From: Thereva unica
Taxonomy: Eukaryota; Arthropoda; Insecta; Diptera; Therevidae
Length of the DNA stretch: 64,000 bases
Direction: 5' to 3'
Assembly (NCBI GenBank): GCA_949987705.1
Contig: CATLJY010000151.1
Coordinates: 1-64,000, forward strand
Shown: in pieces, positions 10,383 to 21,853 of the stretch
How positions within the stretch are numbered: position 1 is the first letter of the stretch
How the letters are laid out: every line of letters starts with the position of its first letter
The notes under the pieces: model-generated
Database searches by the model: none
What the model saw: the letters and a program-made list of their open reading frames with translations, nothing else
What the model was told of the DNA's origin: nothing
Made by a program: the position numbers and the translations under genes

Positions 10383-13300
10383 CCGAACATTCATTAGTTA
10401 CATATGATTCATTGCGTTTACATGATGCCTTGAATTCTTGGATTGAAAATTACTTGAAATTCAAGTTGGGTTTTGATTCATTGATTAAAAGAAGCAATTC
10501 GAAAGTAGGGGGCAGCAAATTTATGGTTCGCCCCGGGTGGCACAAATCCACGCTACGCCACTGTTTATATGAAGAAGAGGAACGGACATCCACATTGCTT
10601 TATTTAATTTATTCTGCGCGGTGGTCATGCGTTGTAAAAATACCGTCAGTTCTTCCTCAATCATTGCGTATCTTTCAACATTCGGCCGACGCTAAATAAT
10701 CGTTTGCGGCTTTTGCTAATTTGGTAACTTAACGTCTAATACGGCGCGATTTGCGACTCCATAATTTTCACGTTTCCCGGGTTTCGGCACCAATGTCGAA
10801 AAAGCTACAATTAAAGAAAACACAAAATTTCGATATAAATGTTTTGTTCAATAATTTCAATGCTGTCGGGTCGATGTTCTAAAAGGAACTGCTGATTCAC
10901 TGTGTTAACGGAATCATTGACTCTGATGACTCCAGTGAGAAAAAATGGTACTGCCGTTAGAGATTTTTCATAGCATATCTTTAACAGACTAGTTTATATC
11001 ACAGATCTCTGGCCAGCCAGATGTTGTTAAAGGATATTTTCTTCAGAACTATATCCCCTTCGTTACCTCGTACTATTTTTAGTTTGCAAGAAAACAACTT
11101 GGAAAATAAGTTTGTTCCCTCTTCAGAATTGTTATTGCCGACTCAATATCCTGGAAAGGAAAAACATCTACACTCCGTATAATAATAATAAAAAGTAAAA
11201 TATTATGATATTATTCATGTCATATTATTAAATTCAGCAATACTTCTCAACTTCTCAAGGTAGCACATTCGTTCTCTCCGTTTTTTTTTCTCTAAATGAA
11301 CCAAAAATGTTCCACACATATTTATTCCATTCCCACCCACTTTCAAGGAAGAAATGGTTTCAAATTCGTAGAATACACGTCAAAATTTGATTATTAACGC
11401 ATGAGTTACATTCATGGAAAATCGTTTCGCGACTAAGAATGATCCAGGCAGCTTCCTTCCCGTCCTTATAGAAAAAGATTTCCAAAGTAAACAGGATCGT
11501 CTTACCGTTTGCTAAAATACCAACATTATCATATATACATTACCAGAGGCGAAATTACGAGCCGATTTACTGAAGCTGATGAAATATGTTTGCAAGGACG
11601 TCATGAAATTCTCGGTATGTGTACTTAGTCGGGGGCTTTTTCGGGAAAGGAAAAGAAGAAGAAGATGTTGAATACATATAACAAAAAGGACGAAAAAAAC
11701 AAAACAAACAAAAAAAAAAAAGCGTACACGAGGCATTCCTCACCACCCGTCAAACTGGCAACCAAAACAATGCGAAGGCCGCCAAGGTATCGAATAGGCA
11801 CAAGAACACACCGGAGATTCAATTCCAGGACTAAATCCGCCTTCGAGAAATACCGAAGGAGCAAGCACGGCACAGGAGCAGCAGCGTAGGCAGGGAGAGG
11901 CCCTAAGGATCTCATAATCACAGAAAAGAAGGAACATCTCGCGTTTGAGATGCTCGATGGCATCAACGCCTACAGCCCCGCCATCCCTGGAGCAGCACTC
12001 ATCCTGGGGGTGAATTTGGAATAGAATTATTTAAATTATCTAACGGGAAGCGAATCCACAGGTAGTCAAAATATGGTGGCAAGGAAACGGATAGTAGCAA
12101 TATAGGCCTACATAGTGGCTCATTGATAGGAAAAGAAGCCTCCGCGACAGGGCGACATCCCCACAACTCCTACCCACTTGTTTTGCTCGATTTATTCAAC
12201 CCCGGGGGGTTGTTTGCCTTTTCCGAATTCCTTGTACGTGTACGGCAACTCTTATATGGCTAGTTGGACTCAAGTGTGTGCTCCCCTCACACACAAGTAA
12301 AAACTCCTGGCTGTTGTTTTTTTTTGGTATGGTACCTGGGAGTTTTCAGCTCTCACCTTTCCTACTGTCCGCTTACCTTACTCAACAAAAAGGGCAACAA
12401 AAAAACGTTATTTTTTGCGGAGGTAAACGTATGAAGGTTTCACTTTATTTTATTGAAATTTATTGTGACACGTGCGTGCTCGCCTTCGCTGCTCGGGAGG
12501 TTTTTCACTGAGTGGTTTTGCGCTGGATGCTCCACACAGGAACCAGAAAACGTTCCCAAATAGTACAGTGGCTCCATGGACTATATTTGGATTGTTTTCG
12601 TGTAAAATTGTATAAATTTAAATTTAGGGCCTGTGGTGCTGGTTCTATGCCATTTCATTTTTTGATCTTTTATTCCTTTGTGCCTATATGAAAAAATATG
12701 GCTCGTATTTCTTTAACAGTCGAAATGTCATGTCGTTTAGCATAAAACGTAGTTCGACAACGAAAATGTACTTTTTTGCACGTTTTTTGGTTATTTGCGC
12801 AGTTTTTGAAGTCAAAAATTTGTAGACATGACAGTGAACATGTAAATAAATATTGTTATGGATATGATAGAAGGCTTACGAATTGGACACTTAACATCAC
12901 TCAAGAAGTTCATAGGATGACATATAGGTGCCATCCTCTTGAGACTTCGTTATTTTATGACATTGACGGCCCTATTCAACACTGGCTACCACCCCAGTGG
13001 AGCTATTTGCGATGACGGGACGAATCACGACAACGGCGAATCACAGCTGTGTACATCCACAGGATTATCTTTGCCTTAAGACCCCTTTTCTCCCTGAAGA
13101 AATCTGTGCAGGAGTAGAAAGTTTGCTCAGGCTTTCTTTAACCTTTCCTCGTTGTTCGACTTTCAAGTTAAATGTTGGGTCTACGATTAGACCTAGGAAA
13201 TTCATTCTGAATTCAGAGTGAGTCAGCATCCTTGCATGATCCATTCTGGTATCCTTGGATGATTTCACTGATCTCTCCCTAATAGAATTTCTTCAGTTGG

Positions 13301-13990
13301 AGGGTAGCATCGAAGACTATTCGAGCATGGTACCCACTTGACAATTACCAATTGAAACTTTTCTGTTTTGTTTATAACGCCATAAGTCAACCGACAACTA
13401 CCAATTGCATGCTCAGGTTCTGTTTTAGTTACGATACCATGTAGCCCGACTACAAATAGCATCCCTGCGTTTCTGATGTTCCTTGGCCACTCACTTCTCC
13501 ATGGAGTTCCTTACCAGCTCTCCATCGGTGCCCAGGCTCGCCACTATTGGGGACAACTGGGACAAATTATCTTGGGTCCCAAGTCGAAGGGGCCCCGAAA
13601 TTAGATTGCCACCCAAATGATATTTTCAATATTATTTTTGCCGCAACCTCCGCAAAGCTATGTGGTAGGACTACCGGTGTCAGAATATAGTTCCGAAGAT
13701 AAGAACGCCGAATTCAAGATTACACCTTCCCTAGGTTCTTTTTAGGGTTTTCTACCAGAGAATGTGTGCGACCGCCTGTCTAAGGGCATACCTATGACAG
13801 GAGACACCGTACCCAGAAGTTAGTGTCAGATTCTTACTGACTAAGATCACCCACCCTCTTTTTGCATGACGTTCAAGACCAGACCAGTACGAGCCGTAAA
13901 GGCATTACTTCAGCCTGGCGTCATCACAATGACCCTTACCAAAGGGATCCCTTACTAGGTTCTCACTAGAGCCGGCATAGTCCAGCCATC
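10383..13990. other. Long unresolved stretch
   Basis: AT-rich with A/T runs (for example 11683-11720). Open frames up to 113 codons overlap each other on both strands and show no domain I recognise. On the minus strand 13215-13065 the peptide FLGLIVDPTFNLKVEQRGKV resembles the thumb of a non-LTR RT, so a small relic may lie there. Nothing else can be supported. Confidence 0.4.
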
Positions 13991-14022
13991 TACCTACCTA
14001 ACTTGCAGTGCTAAGCTCAGGA

Positions 14023-14142
14023 ATCACCCTTTGTACTACCAGTCCTTTATGTCGTTTGTGACGTCATGATGCAATGTCTAGCATCACCCTTTGTACTACC
14101 AGTCCTTTATGTCGTTTGTGACGTCATGGTGCAATGTCTAGC
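14023..14142 (-). repeat. 60-bp tandem duplication of a Jockey-like 3' end
   Basis: Two near-identical 60-bp units start at 14023 and 14083 (ATCACCCTTTGTACTACCAG…ACGTCATG). Reverse-complemented, they match the 3' ends of the plus-strand elements at 46855-46925 and 50455-50515 (GCACCATGACGT… and TACAAAGG). This is the 3' terminal segment of that family, duplicated in tandem. A third, more diverged copy lies at 14908-14975. Confidence 0.85.
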
Positions 14143-14170
14143 AGTAAGCTTAGCACGACAGAGGAATAGG

Positions 14171-14413
14171 TTAAGGGCTTTGCGGGCCCGGGGGGCGGGG
14201 GGGGGGGTTGTTTAAGAAGGTGGCTAGAACCCTCCATTTGAACTCTTGAATGTGGTAGGAGCTCGGAAATACTGACTGCAACAGCCTATTCCACAGTCGA
14301 GTTGCGCGAAAATATATAAGGCAGTACTTGGCTTTGGAGGCATTGAATTCCACACGATTCTTGCTTCCCCAATCTGGATTGAGTTTAATGTCTTTGTTAT
14401 TAGAGTTGGACAT
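14171..14413 (-). pseudogene. Internally deleted Jockey-like ORF2 remnant
   Basis: An 80-codon minus frame joins two parts that are far apart in the full-length relative at 44400-46811. The first part (MSNSNNKDIKLNPDWGSKNR, VEFNASKAKYCLI) matches the block after the catalytic site. It then jumps to TRLWNRLLQSVFPSSY and IQEFKWRV, the C-terminus. About 190 codons are missing between them. A G-run (14195-14208) sits just after the frame. Confidence 0.75.
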
Positions 14414-14526
14414 TAGTTCACTATCATCAAGATAGGCTCTTGCACGTGGTTGGCTTGCATTATCGAAGGCGTAAGAGTAACGTAAGCTTTCTTAGTCTGT
14501 GAAGCTGAGAAGTGGGTTAGACGGGA

Positions 14527-14712
14527 TCATTTATAAAGATAAGAAATAGAGCAAGTGACAAAATTGACCCTTGGGAACCCCCGCAGAGATGCGATGAGAT
14601 TCATATTTGCGCTTTCCAATACTACCTTGATTAAACGGCCGGAAAGAAAACTTTCAATCCCCTTCATGCTTGTAATGGGAAAGGGACAAAAGTCTCTGCA
14701 TGTGTTAAACAT
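14527..14712 (-). pseudogene. Jockey-like RT fragment (block B region)
   Basis: The minus peptide GIESFLSGRLIKVVLES followed by SLRGFPRVNFVTCSIS aligns with WIESFLSGRSIKVVLDG…AGVPQGSILS of the copies at 45800-45890 and 49090-49195. It is part of the same dead copy as 14171-14413. The GVPQGS core is changed to GFPRVN. Confidence 0.7.
14659..14710. repeat. 51-bp exact direct repeat, copy 1
   Basis: The segment from CCCTTCATGCTTGTAATGGG to TGCATGTGTTAAAC is repeated, as far as I can read without a mismatch, at 16606-16656 in the same orientation. The surrounding sequence differs. Copy 1 sits at the 5' edge of the Jockey-like fragment. Confidence 0.8.
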
Positions 14713-14975
14713 GGTGTTGCCAGTGCTAGCCAGTCAAGATGATGTTGTTGTGTTGCCAGTACTCACATATTTTTGCGAGTTTCAGGTGGTCGGAAAAAGG
14801 CACTCGGATTTTGCATCTGCTATGAAGAAAAAAGTTCGCCGTTTATATTGGGTAGGTGCATTTCAACGAACCGTACAACGACAACATCTTTTTTTTATGT
14901 GACATGGCTGCGGTGTCACCCTTTGTACCACTAGTACGTCATGTCGTTAAAGTCATGGTGCAATGTCTAGTAGTA

Positions 14976-17711
14976 GCTTGATACGAAGGGCTCCATGAAG
15001 AGGATCCAGCTCGGATGATTTTGGTTGGCTGCAATCCTCATACTGCTGAACTGCCTGAGGACCAAGCTTTCAATGGCAGGATAAGCTAGGCTAGACAGCG
15101 TAGAATAACTTCTTCCCAAACTTTGTGTTATAAGGGGAAATTTCGACCTATAAGAGAACCGGCGTTGGTTATGGGTTCTAAAAGAACCGCGGCAATTCTC
15201 GTATTGTACAACCTTATAACTCATTATTGTAGCCCAAACCGCTGGAATAAGTTCAGCAGCATACCTTGTGGCTTGTCGCTTACACTTTAAAGTTTCCCGG
15301 GTTTCTGCCTGCGGACCCTCCTTTCCTTGACCCTTTAATGAGTCCACAACCTAAGGTAGAACGGCGGCGGTCTGGGTCTGCTTTTTAGCCCAGTAGGAGT
15401 TGGCTAATTGCGACACTTATTTCTTTTATTTATTTTTTATTAATTCTGGAGTCCCTGCTCCCTTAAATAATGAACATGTTCCCTCTACATAAAAAGGAAA
15501 TCGGTGCTGCCAATTTTTGTGGCCGATCCAAAAACTTTGGGTAGAGAGGCGGCTGTACAGGTCAGCTTCTTGGCTACCCCGGCTTCAGGCCGCCGTCCGG
15601 CTTTGGTCCGTAAGGAAGGAGCTCACGAAAGCGAGGCTGGGGCTCCACAATTAAACTACGGCTCTCCTTGCCTTGACCCTCTGCAAATTAATCGGTCCAA
15701 AAAACCCCATTAGTATGGTAAGAAAGGTCCTTCCTGACAGAGCCTCCATATCATAATAAGGCATAGAAGATCGTTAAAAGAATCGTTAAACGACAGTGCA
15801 AAACCTACCCACTGCTATGGAGTCCTCGGCACGGTAGTCATGGTTAGGTAGGCCCGATCGTATAGCGCATTCCTTTCATGACAGCTTGCAGCGGCCACCA
15901 CGAGGAGGTTATGATCGCACTTTTACCTGTCAGATATAGTTATGACACGTGTGTATTTAAATATTCAAATACATTACATGTTGCTTCCACCCAAGATGGG
16001 CTTACAACGGGTGATGGACCAATAGTCCTCGGTCATGTGCTGGGCCTCAGAAGGATGTTTGCAGGACTGTTCGGCAGTACATCCATTATAAAATGCCCCT
16101 TAAAAAGCCAAGCGGCCGGTGTTCGCCCGTTGTGAGGCCAGTTTTTAGTTCTACTCGGGAAACTAGTAGGTCGGTACCTGTTTCCGATTGTCAAGCTACC
16201 AAACTAAGCCAGCTAGGCTGGGGCATTATGCATACACAAATATAAAATTTATCTTAGCAACAAATTCCGGCTTTTAGCTACCCCGAAACAAATGTCCCTA
16301 CATTTGCATCCCTAACCGAAACGAATCCTTTTTTCATCATCATCATCAGACTAGAAAATAATGGTACAAATGCATCACCATATCTGAGTCCCAAGGTAGA
16401 CATAATCTGCCGCTATTGCTGTCCCGTCTCCAAAAAAAAAAGAAGAGAGAAACATTTATGAATTATGCCACATATGAGTGGCAACAACAGCGAGGATATA
16501 AACGCTTAATGCCTTACTAAAAATCCTCGCAGACGACAGCCATAAAGAATGGAGACTACACACCTGGAGGATACAAGGTTGGCCTCTAAATCCCTTGAGA
16601 AATTTCCCTTCATGCTTGTAATGGGAAAGGGACAAAAGTCTCTGCATGTGTTAAACCGTCCAAAATAGCCCTACTGAATGAACAGGTGGTAGAGTGGTGT
16701 GGTGGTGGGATGATAGGGTGGTAGGGATGTGGAGGGGTGGCTGGTAGTGGGTGTGGTGGAGGGTTTTGATGGCAATGGTGTATGCCAAGAGGGATGTGGT
16801 GTGAGAATTTGCGGAACAAAATGAATAATAAAAGTTTTTGTTTTTCTTCGGAGTAAATAGGGGCTTGTTGTGGCTGCTGACTACGTGAGTAGGTTTTCGG
16901 GGTGTGTTTCAGGTTTTCTGGATATGAGGATTACCAGGGGGAAGGTTTATGCATTTTTCAGGTTCCTTTTAGCGGAATGGAAGCTTGAATGCTAGATTGG
17001 CACTTCAAAATCTTAATGGATACACACACATGAGGGATCCTAACCAAAATGCGAAATTTACTTTTACCAACCATTTTGTTTTTTGTTGTTGTTTTTTTTG
17101 TGGGAGAAACAACATGAAGCTCTTCTGTCTAAATCCCACCAACGTGGGTTTTTGTAGACAAAATACAGACAAAGAAAAAAAAACGAGATGATAAGACAGT
17201 TGAAGACTCTGCTTCCTAAAAAGCTTCACTGTAATCCCATGAATCGTGATTTGATTCTTAAGGCACCTTCAAATATTTATTATTTAGTATTTTCAGGTAA
17301 ATTTTATGCTAGAATCCAAAAAGAAAATACAAAATGTCTACCATATTCAAAATGCCATTTTCACAGCGGAATAGAGTAGAGACTTTGTTGTGTGTAGGCT
17401 GCTGTTTCCTATTAGAGTTGAGCCGGACTTACAAGAGGCATTTCATTTGTCCCGTACACGACAGTAAATTGTACTGAGGCACCTAGGTGGAATTGTAAAC
17501 ACGAACTGCAGAGACATTTCCTTACTGCTTTTGCCGCAGAAAAATATCCAATGTAAACCGAGCGGTGGTGAGATTGCAAATACGAACTGGAGAGAAATTT
17601 CTTACATTTTTGGAGGCAATTCTTACATTTTTCGACGAAGGTAAATTTTGTACTGAAGAGACAATTCTCACATTTGTCAGGGAGTTAAGTTTTATACTCG
17701 AGAGACATTTC
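14976..17711. other. Unresolved stretch with small repeats
   Basis: No supportable gene. It holds copy 2 of the 51-bp repeat (16606-16656) and a G-rich, GGT/GTG-biased tract (16682-16765) that could form G-quadruplex-like structure. Open frames at 14967-15347 (minus, 126 codons) and 15504-15713 (plus) have no domain I recognise; the latter has retroelement-like flavour but nothing diagnostic. Confidence 0.4.
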
Positions 17712-17714
17712 TTA

Positions 17715-19249
17715 GGGGTCGTCCATAAATTACGTGAGGCGAATTTTGCGATTTTTCGACCCTCCCCCTCCCCCTTGGTGCGATGTTGGGAGATTTGGCT
17801 CGACCCCCCCCCCCCCCCCCTCACCCAAATCTCACGTGAGAATTTTCAGATTTAAAAAAATCTTACAATTTAACGCTAAAAATAACTGATAATTCGAACT
17901 CCTACTTGGCCCTCCTCTATTCCACACGTTTTTCCATTTGTAGTGAACACACGAGTCAGAGTTACTTGGCTCGTACGCCGCAACATTCGCCGAGTCGCGC
18001 TTTTGGTTGCCCGGCGGCGGCTAAACAATAGAGGGGCTACTATGTTTCTGGCGTCCGCATAAAAATTTTGGTGTAGGATGTAGCCATATCTTAAGGCCCC
18101 CTTTCATATAGGTCAACGGCAGGCCGTGGCCTGAAAGTTTTCGCCGCTTTCGCCAAGCCAAGTATAACCACACACCTCCCTGGCAGCCAACTGGATGGGG
18201 TCTGCGATGCAAGAAAACTGACAAAATTATTTAAGGTACGATTCCGAATAAGGCGTCAGACTGCAAGCCGCAAGGGACACTACTGATTTGTATGATCAAA
18301 TCACAAACAGCAGATTTATCATACAAAGCAGTAGTGTCGTCACTGCGGTTTGCAGTCTGCCAGCGTGTTCGGGTGTGGGCATTTATCGTCAGTTTGTCCC
18401 TGAAGATCTGAACTTCTATTTAGTCTCAAGCATTTACGGCGCGAATTCACGCTGTATTCAGTCGAACCACACATACACACCGGAATAACCATCTCCAATC
18501 CATGACACAGCACCCAAGCAACAGCAACAGGCTTCGGCCACGAAATAGAAGTTAGATTGATTCGGTCGCCGAGGTCGGCGGCGTAGCCATCGCAGTGGTC
18601 TGCAGATTGTGCACTGGGTAACCTATTCGTTCTTGACAGCTGCTATGGAAAGCGATTCGTCCGTTGCCCTTAGCATGTTTACAGCATTAAGCCACAAAGA
18701 TATTAGCGCGGAGGCGATGACGACGACGGCCGCCTGCGAGAGAACTTCCCATACATTTAATGTCTCCACGCTGTCTGCCTATTGCGTCAGCAAATATGGC
18801 GGTCCGTGTATTTTAAAGGTTTTTCCAGTGTTTGTGCCTTTAAAGTTTTCGTTGAAGCCATGAACATTTTTGCCCTTGAATTAACAACCTGCTATGCTGT
18901 CGTCTTCGTTTTTGTGTCTGAAGGAAGTCATGATATCCCCTGTATGCCACGGCTTGTTAGGCGGATACCTGAAGTTATCATCCCTCAGTCTGAGTATGGC
19001 GTGGTCTTCAACGGGCCGCGCCTGCCGACCTGGCCTGCCGGCGACTTGTAAGTGAAAGGGGTTCTTTAGGGGAGAAACATGTCTTACTTAATTTAACCTT
19101 GTTTTCTAGCAATTTTACACTGTTTATTGAGGAAAACATTACGTTATATTTGCCAAGACCCCTCCCCTCCCCTACGTGAGATTGGGTGAGATTCGACTAG
19201 ATTTCTCCTCCCCCCCCCTAAACGCCTTACGTAATTAATGGACGACCCC
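17715..19249. mobile_element. 1.5-kb TIR element with TTA target duplication
   Basis: Inverted ends begin GGGGTCGTCCATAAATTACG (left) and, reverse-complemented, GGGGTCGTCCATTAATTACG (right). They are flanked by TTA at 17712-17714 and 19250-19252. Subterminal C-runs occur at both sides (17804-17820, 19209-19218). TIR type and TWA duplication fit PIF/Harbinger. No transposase-like frame is apparent; the interior open frames are short. It contains a small palindromic element at about 18257-18361. Confidence 0.85.
18257..18361. repeat. 105-bp palindromic unit nested in the TIR element
   Basis: CAGACTGCAAGCCGCA at the left and its complement TGCGGTTTGCAGTCTG at the right enclose further pairing (CACTACTG…CAGTAGTG, TTTGTATGAT…ATCATACAAA). 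Weaker pairing extends outward (CCGAA…TTCGG). It is probably a small foldback MITE inserted in the larger element, although a target duplication is not clear. Confidence 0.7.
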
Positions 19250-19299
19250 TTACTTCTTTTTAGGCTAGGTGCGATTGTAAAATAGAAGTATACTTTCTG

Positions 19300-19985
19300 G
19301 AGGCATAGCTTTCATACCTACCCTGGGTAAGTTTAATGCATATGAGATTCAAACCTGTGATTCTGAAGCCATGCCAGTCCAGTATCTACAACTATCTATT
19401 GTCTCGCTTTCGGAGCTGGAGTCTAGTATTTGGTATGACTTTGATAAGCAGGTGTGTGACTCAATAAAAACCACAAATCAAACAACTGAAGCCATAGATA
19501 AATACCTTGTAGAAGCACTGTTGCTAAGATTCAAAGACCCAGCAAAGTGGTCAATAACCTTTTTAAACTTAGACTGTGCAACGCTGCAACTTTTGTGCTT
19601 TCTGAATGCTTCTTTTCTAAATGCCACTTTCGTATCCTCAGCCAATGACCCTAAATATTTGAACTTCGGAACCTGTTTGATTTGGGTTCGATCGAGGTGA
19701 ACAGTGGCCCTCGATCCGGATTGATTTTTAACCCGTATAACCGGACGATGTGGGAAATGTCGTATAAGAAGTCTGTTGCTTCGGCATCCGTGTCGGAGAA
19801 GATGGCGCTATCGTTGGCGAAGATCAAGTAGGTTACGGAGTTGCTGTCGTCCTGTCGAATCACGAGTCGTCCGTGAAATGTTTCACACATAATCGCGTCG
19901 ATCACAAAGTTGAAGAGAAGTGGAGAAGTGACCTCTTCCTGTCGGACACTCATTTGAATCGGGAACTCGGCGGATAATTGCTTTG
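19300..19985 (-). pseudogene. RTE-like reverse transcriptase fragment
   Basis: Minus-strand peptide SVRQEEVTSPLLFNFVIDAI, then VTYLIFANDSAIFSDTDAEA and YGLKINPDRG, matches the VRQG…SPLLFN and YADD blocks of RTE-type RTs. The catalytic block reads FANDSA, so one aspartate is replaced by asparagine. Below 19651 the frame is lost, but KRLLTTLLGL-like pieces continue to about 19300. A relic. Confidence 0.7.
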
Positions 19986-21853
19986 ATTACGATCGCTGCT
20001 GGTTGAGCCATAGTACGACGCTTGGAGAAGTTGGATGATTATTTTATGTTATGGTGTTATTTTTTTTAAAACATAACTAAAGTCATCGTTATTTTGAACG
20101 ATAATGTTTAAAGTTCAGGATTCGACTTATAACTATTTAACCCCCCCCCTAAAAATACTTCTTGCTACGCCACTGTTCCCATTCATTCATCAATTATCGT
20201 ATCCCCTCTTTCTACACAAATCGAAAACGCAATAGATCTACCCGCATCGCAACATTTGAGCTAACAATACAATGGCAGCTCGTCTCATTCGAAGTGAGAC
20301 ATTGTACCGGTACAAAAGGAAAAAGAGGCTCCTCTTACAAAATTATTTTATAATCATGTCCTACCCAACACTAGTTCCTATTAAAGTCAGAATTTACATG
20401 AACACACAAATATAATAAAAGAATGTTGAACATCCAATCATAGTCCTTACGGCCGTGTAGTCTTTATAAATTTTCAGGGATTTTCCAGCAAAGCATATCC
20501 TTCCAAGCTACCATTCCACCTCCTCCGCCAGGTATATATGCATGTGATACAGTTTTTCTTGGATCATTTACAGTAATTTAATTTTCTTACGTTTTTTTTT
20601 TCTACCTTTAAAAAAAAGAAGAAGGAAAAAAGGACGAAAAAAATAAGTAGAAGAAGAAGAAATAAGGAAAGCGGCAACTGCCAGAAGCCGAAGGGAATAT
20701 TGCCTCGAGATTTTGTTTACTTACCTTCTGCCTGTTGCTGGAGCTCTAAAAGTCTCATCAGATATTTTCAAAGATGCCCTTCTGACGTTTAAGGATAACC
20801 TGTTGTCAGACAATACACAGGTATACACATGCCCATCTCCTGTCTATATATGTATATATTTATAGAACCAAAAGGTGAGATTATATGGAAAAGGTAGATA
20901 GAGGAAGCCATCAGATGTGCGTTTTTCTCTTCCTTTTTTTATATAGGTATAGACATACATACAAACACACAAATATATTTTGTACTTTTCTCCTGTTAGT
21001 TATGGATGTCTTGTGAAAACACATCGTCCTTGTTAGGTACGTATTCAAAGAAATGTCTCCTGGGATTGTTTTGAGGGAATATGAAACATTCTCATCACTT
21101 TTAGATTTCATTTGCTGCGATGTTTTTCTTTACCTTTTGGGAAAGTAGAATAAATTAAGGATAAGAAAATGTTTTTCCTTTTTTTTCATTCATTCTTCTT
21201 CTTCGGGTTTTCTTGAAGGATATTTTTCCTGTTTTTTTTTACTTTTATTTTTGTGTTTTTCCATTTTTTTTTTAATTTCTATTGGGATCAGAAATTAATC
21301 TCCTAAAGCCTGACGTACTAATTAAATGTGGTTTGACCTTATACTTGATGATGAGAGAGAGAGATTAAAAAGGAACTTCCGTCGCAGAATAATTGAATTT
21401 TTATCCTGTCTTGTTTTATTTTTTCGTTATTCTTTGAAAACGTCCTTTTTTATGTTTTTTTTAACTAATTAAGCATATTTACTTTTATTTTCTTCAAGGC
21501 GTGTTTGTGAAATGTTTTTAAGTAGCAGTTGAAGGTTTTTTTTTTCTTTCTTGAATACCTACTAAAAAATCCTCATCTATTTCAGAAGACTTAGCTAAGA
21601 TAATGCTTGAGTTAAATAAACTTTTTAAAACGCGTATCGTGTGTAGGTCTTGACCGAAAGTCCATTAAGTGTACCGTGTTTTCTTGCCTTGCCTAACATA
21701 ATTTCCCTCAGACTATGTCTTGCGTGGCCACTTCCCCATACGAGAAAGTGCTGGCTGCTGTCGTCGCACAAAACTCGGTTCCCGGTGGAAAGCGTTGCAG
21801 AGGCGGGTAAATGACAACACCCTTCACTTGGTCATGATAGCGGGCACTGCTTC
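19986..21853. other. No gene seen; T-rich and purine tracts
   Basis: Very AT-rich with long T and A runs (20585-20640, 21180-21260, 21530-21545) and an AAG/GAA-rich patch at 20610-20670. I see no conserved motif. The last 130 bases before 21854 may be the 5' untranslated part of the following LOA-like relic. Confidence 0.4.

Noticed and set aside
10310..10699. 129-codon plus-strand frame as a host gene
   Set aside because: Its first part lies in a dispersed repeat also found at 31036-31376, where the frame is not kept. No motif.
11665..11966. Overlapping basic (plus) and hydrophobic (minus) frames near 11.7 kb as a small membrane or nuclear protein
   Set aside because: Opposite frames over an A-rich run produce Lys-rich and Phe/Leu-rich peptides by composition alone.
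16682..16819. Pro/His-rich minus frame
   Set aside because: Product of a GGT/GTG-biased low-complexity tract.
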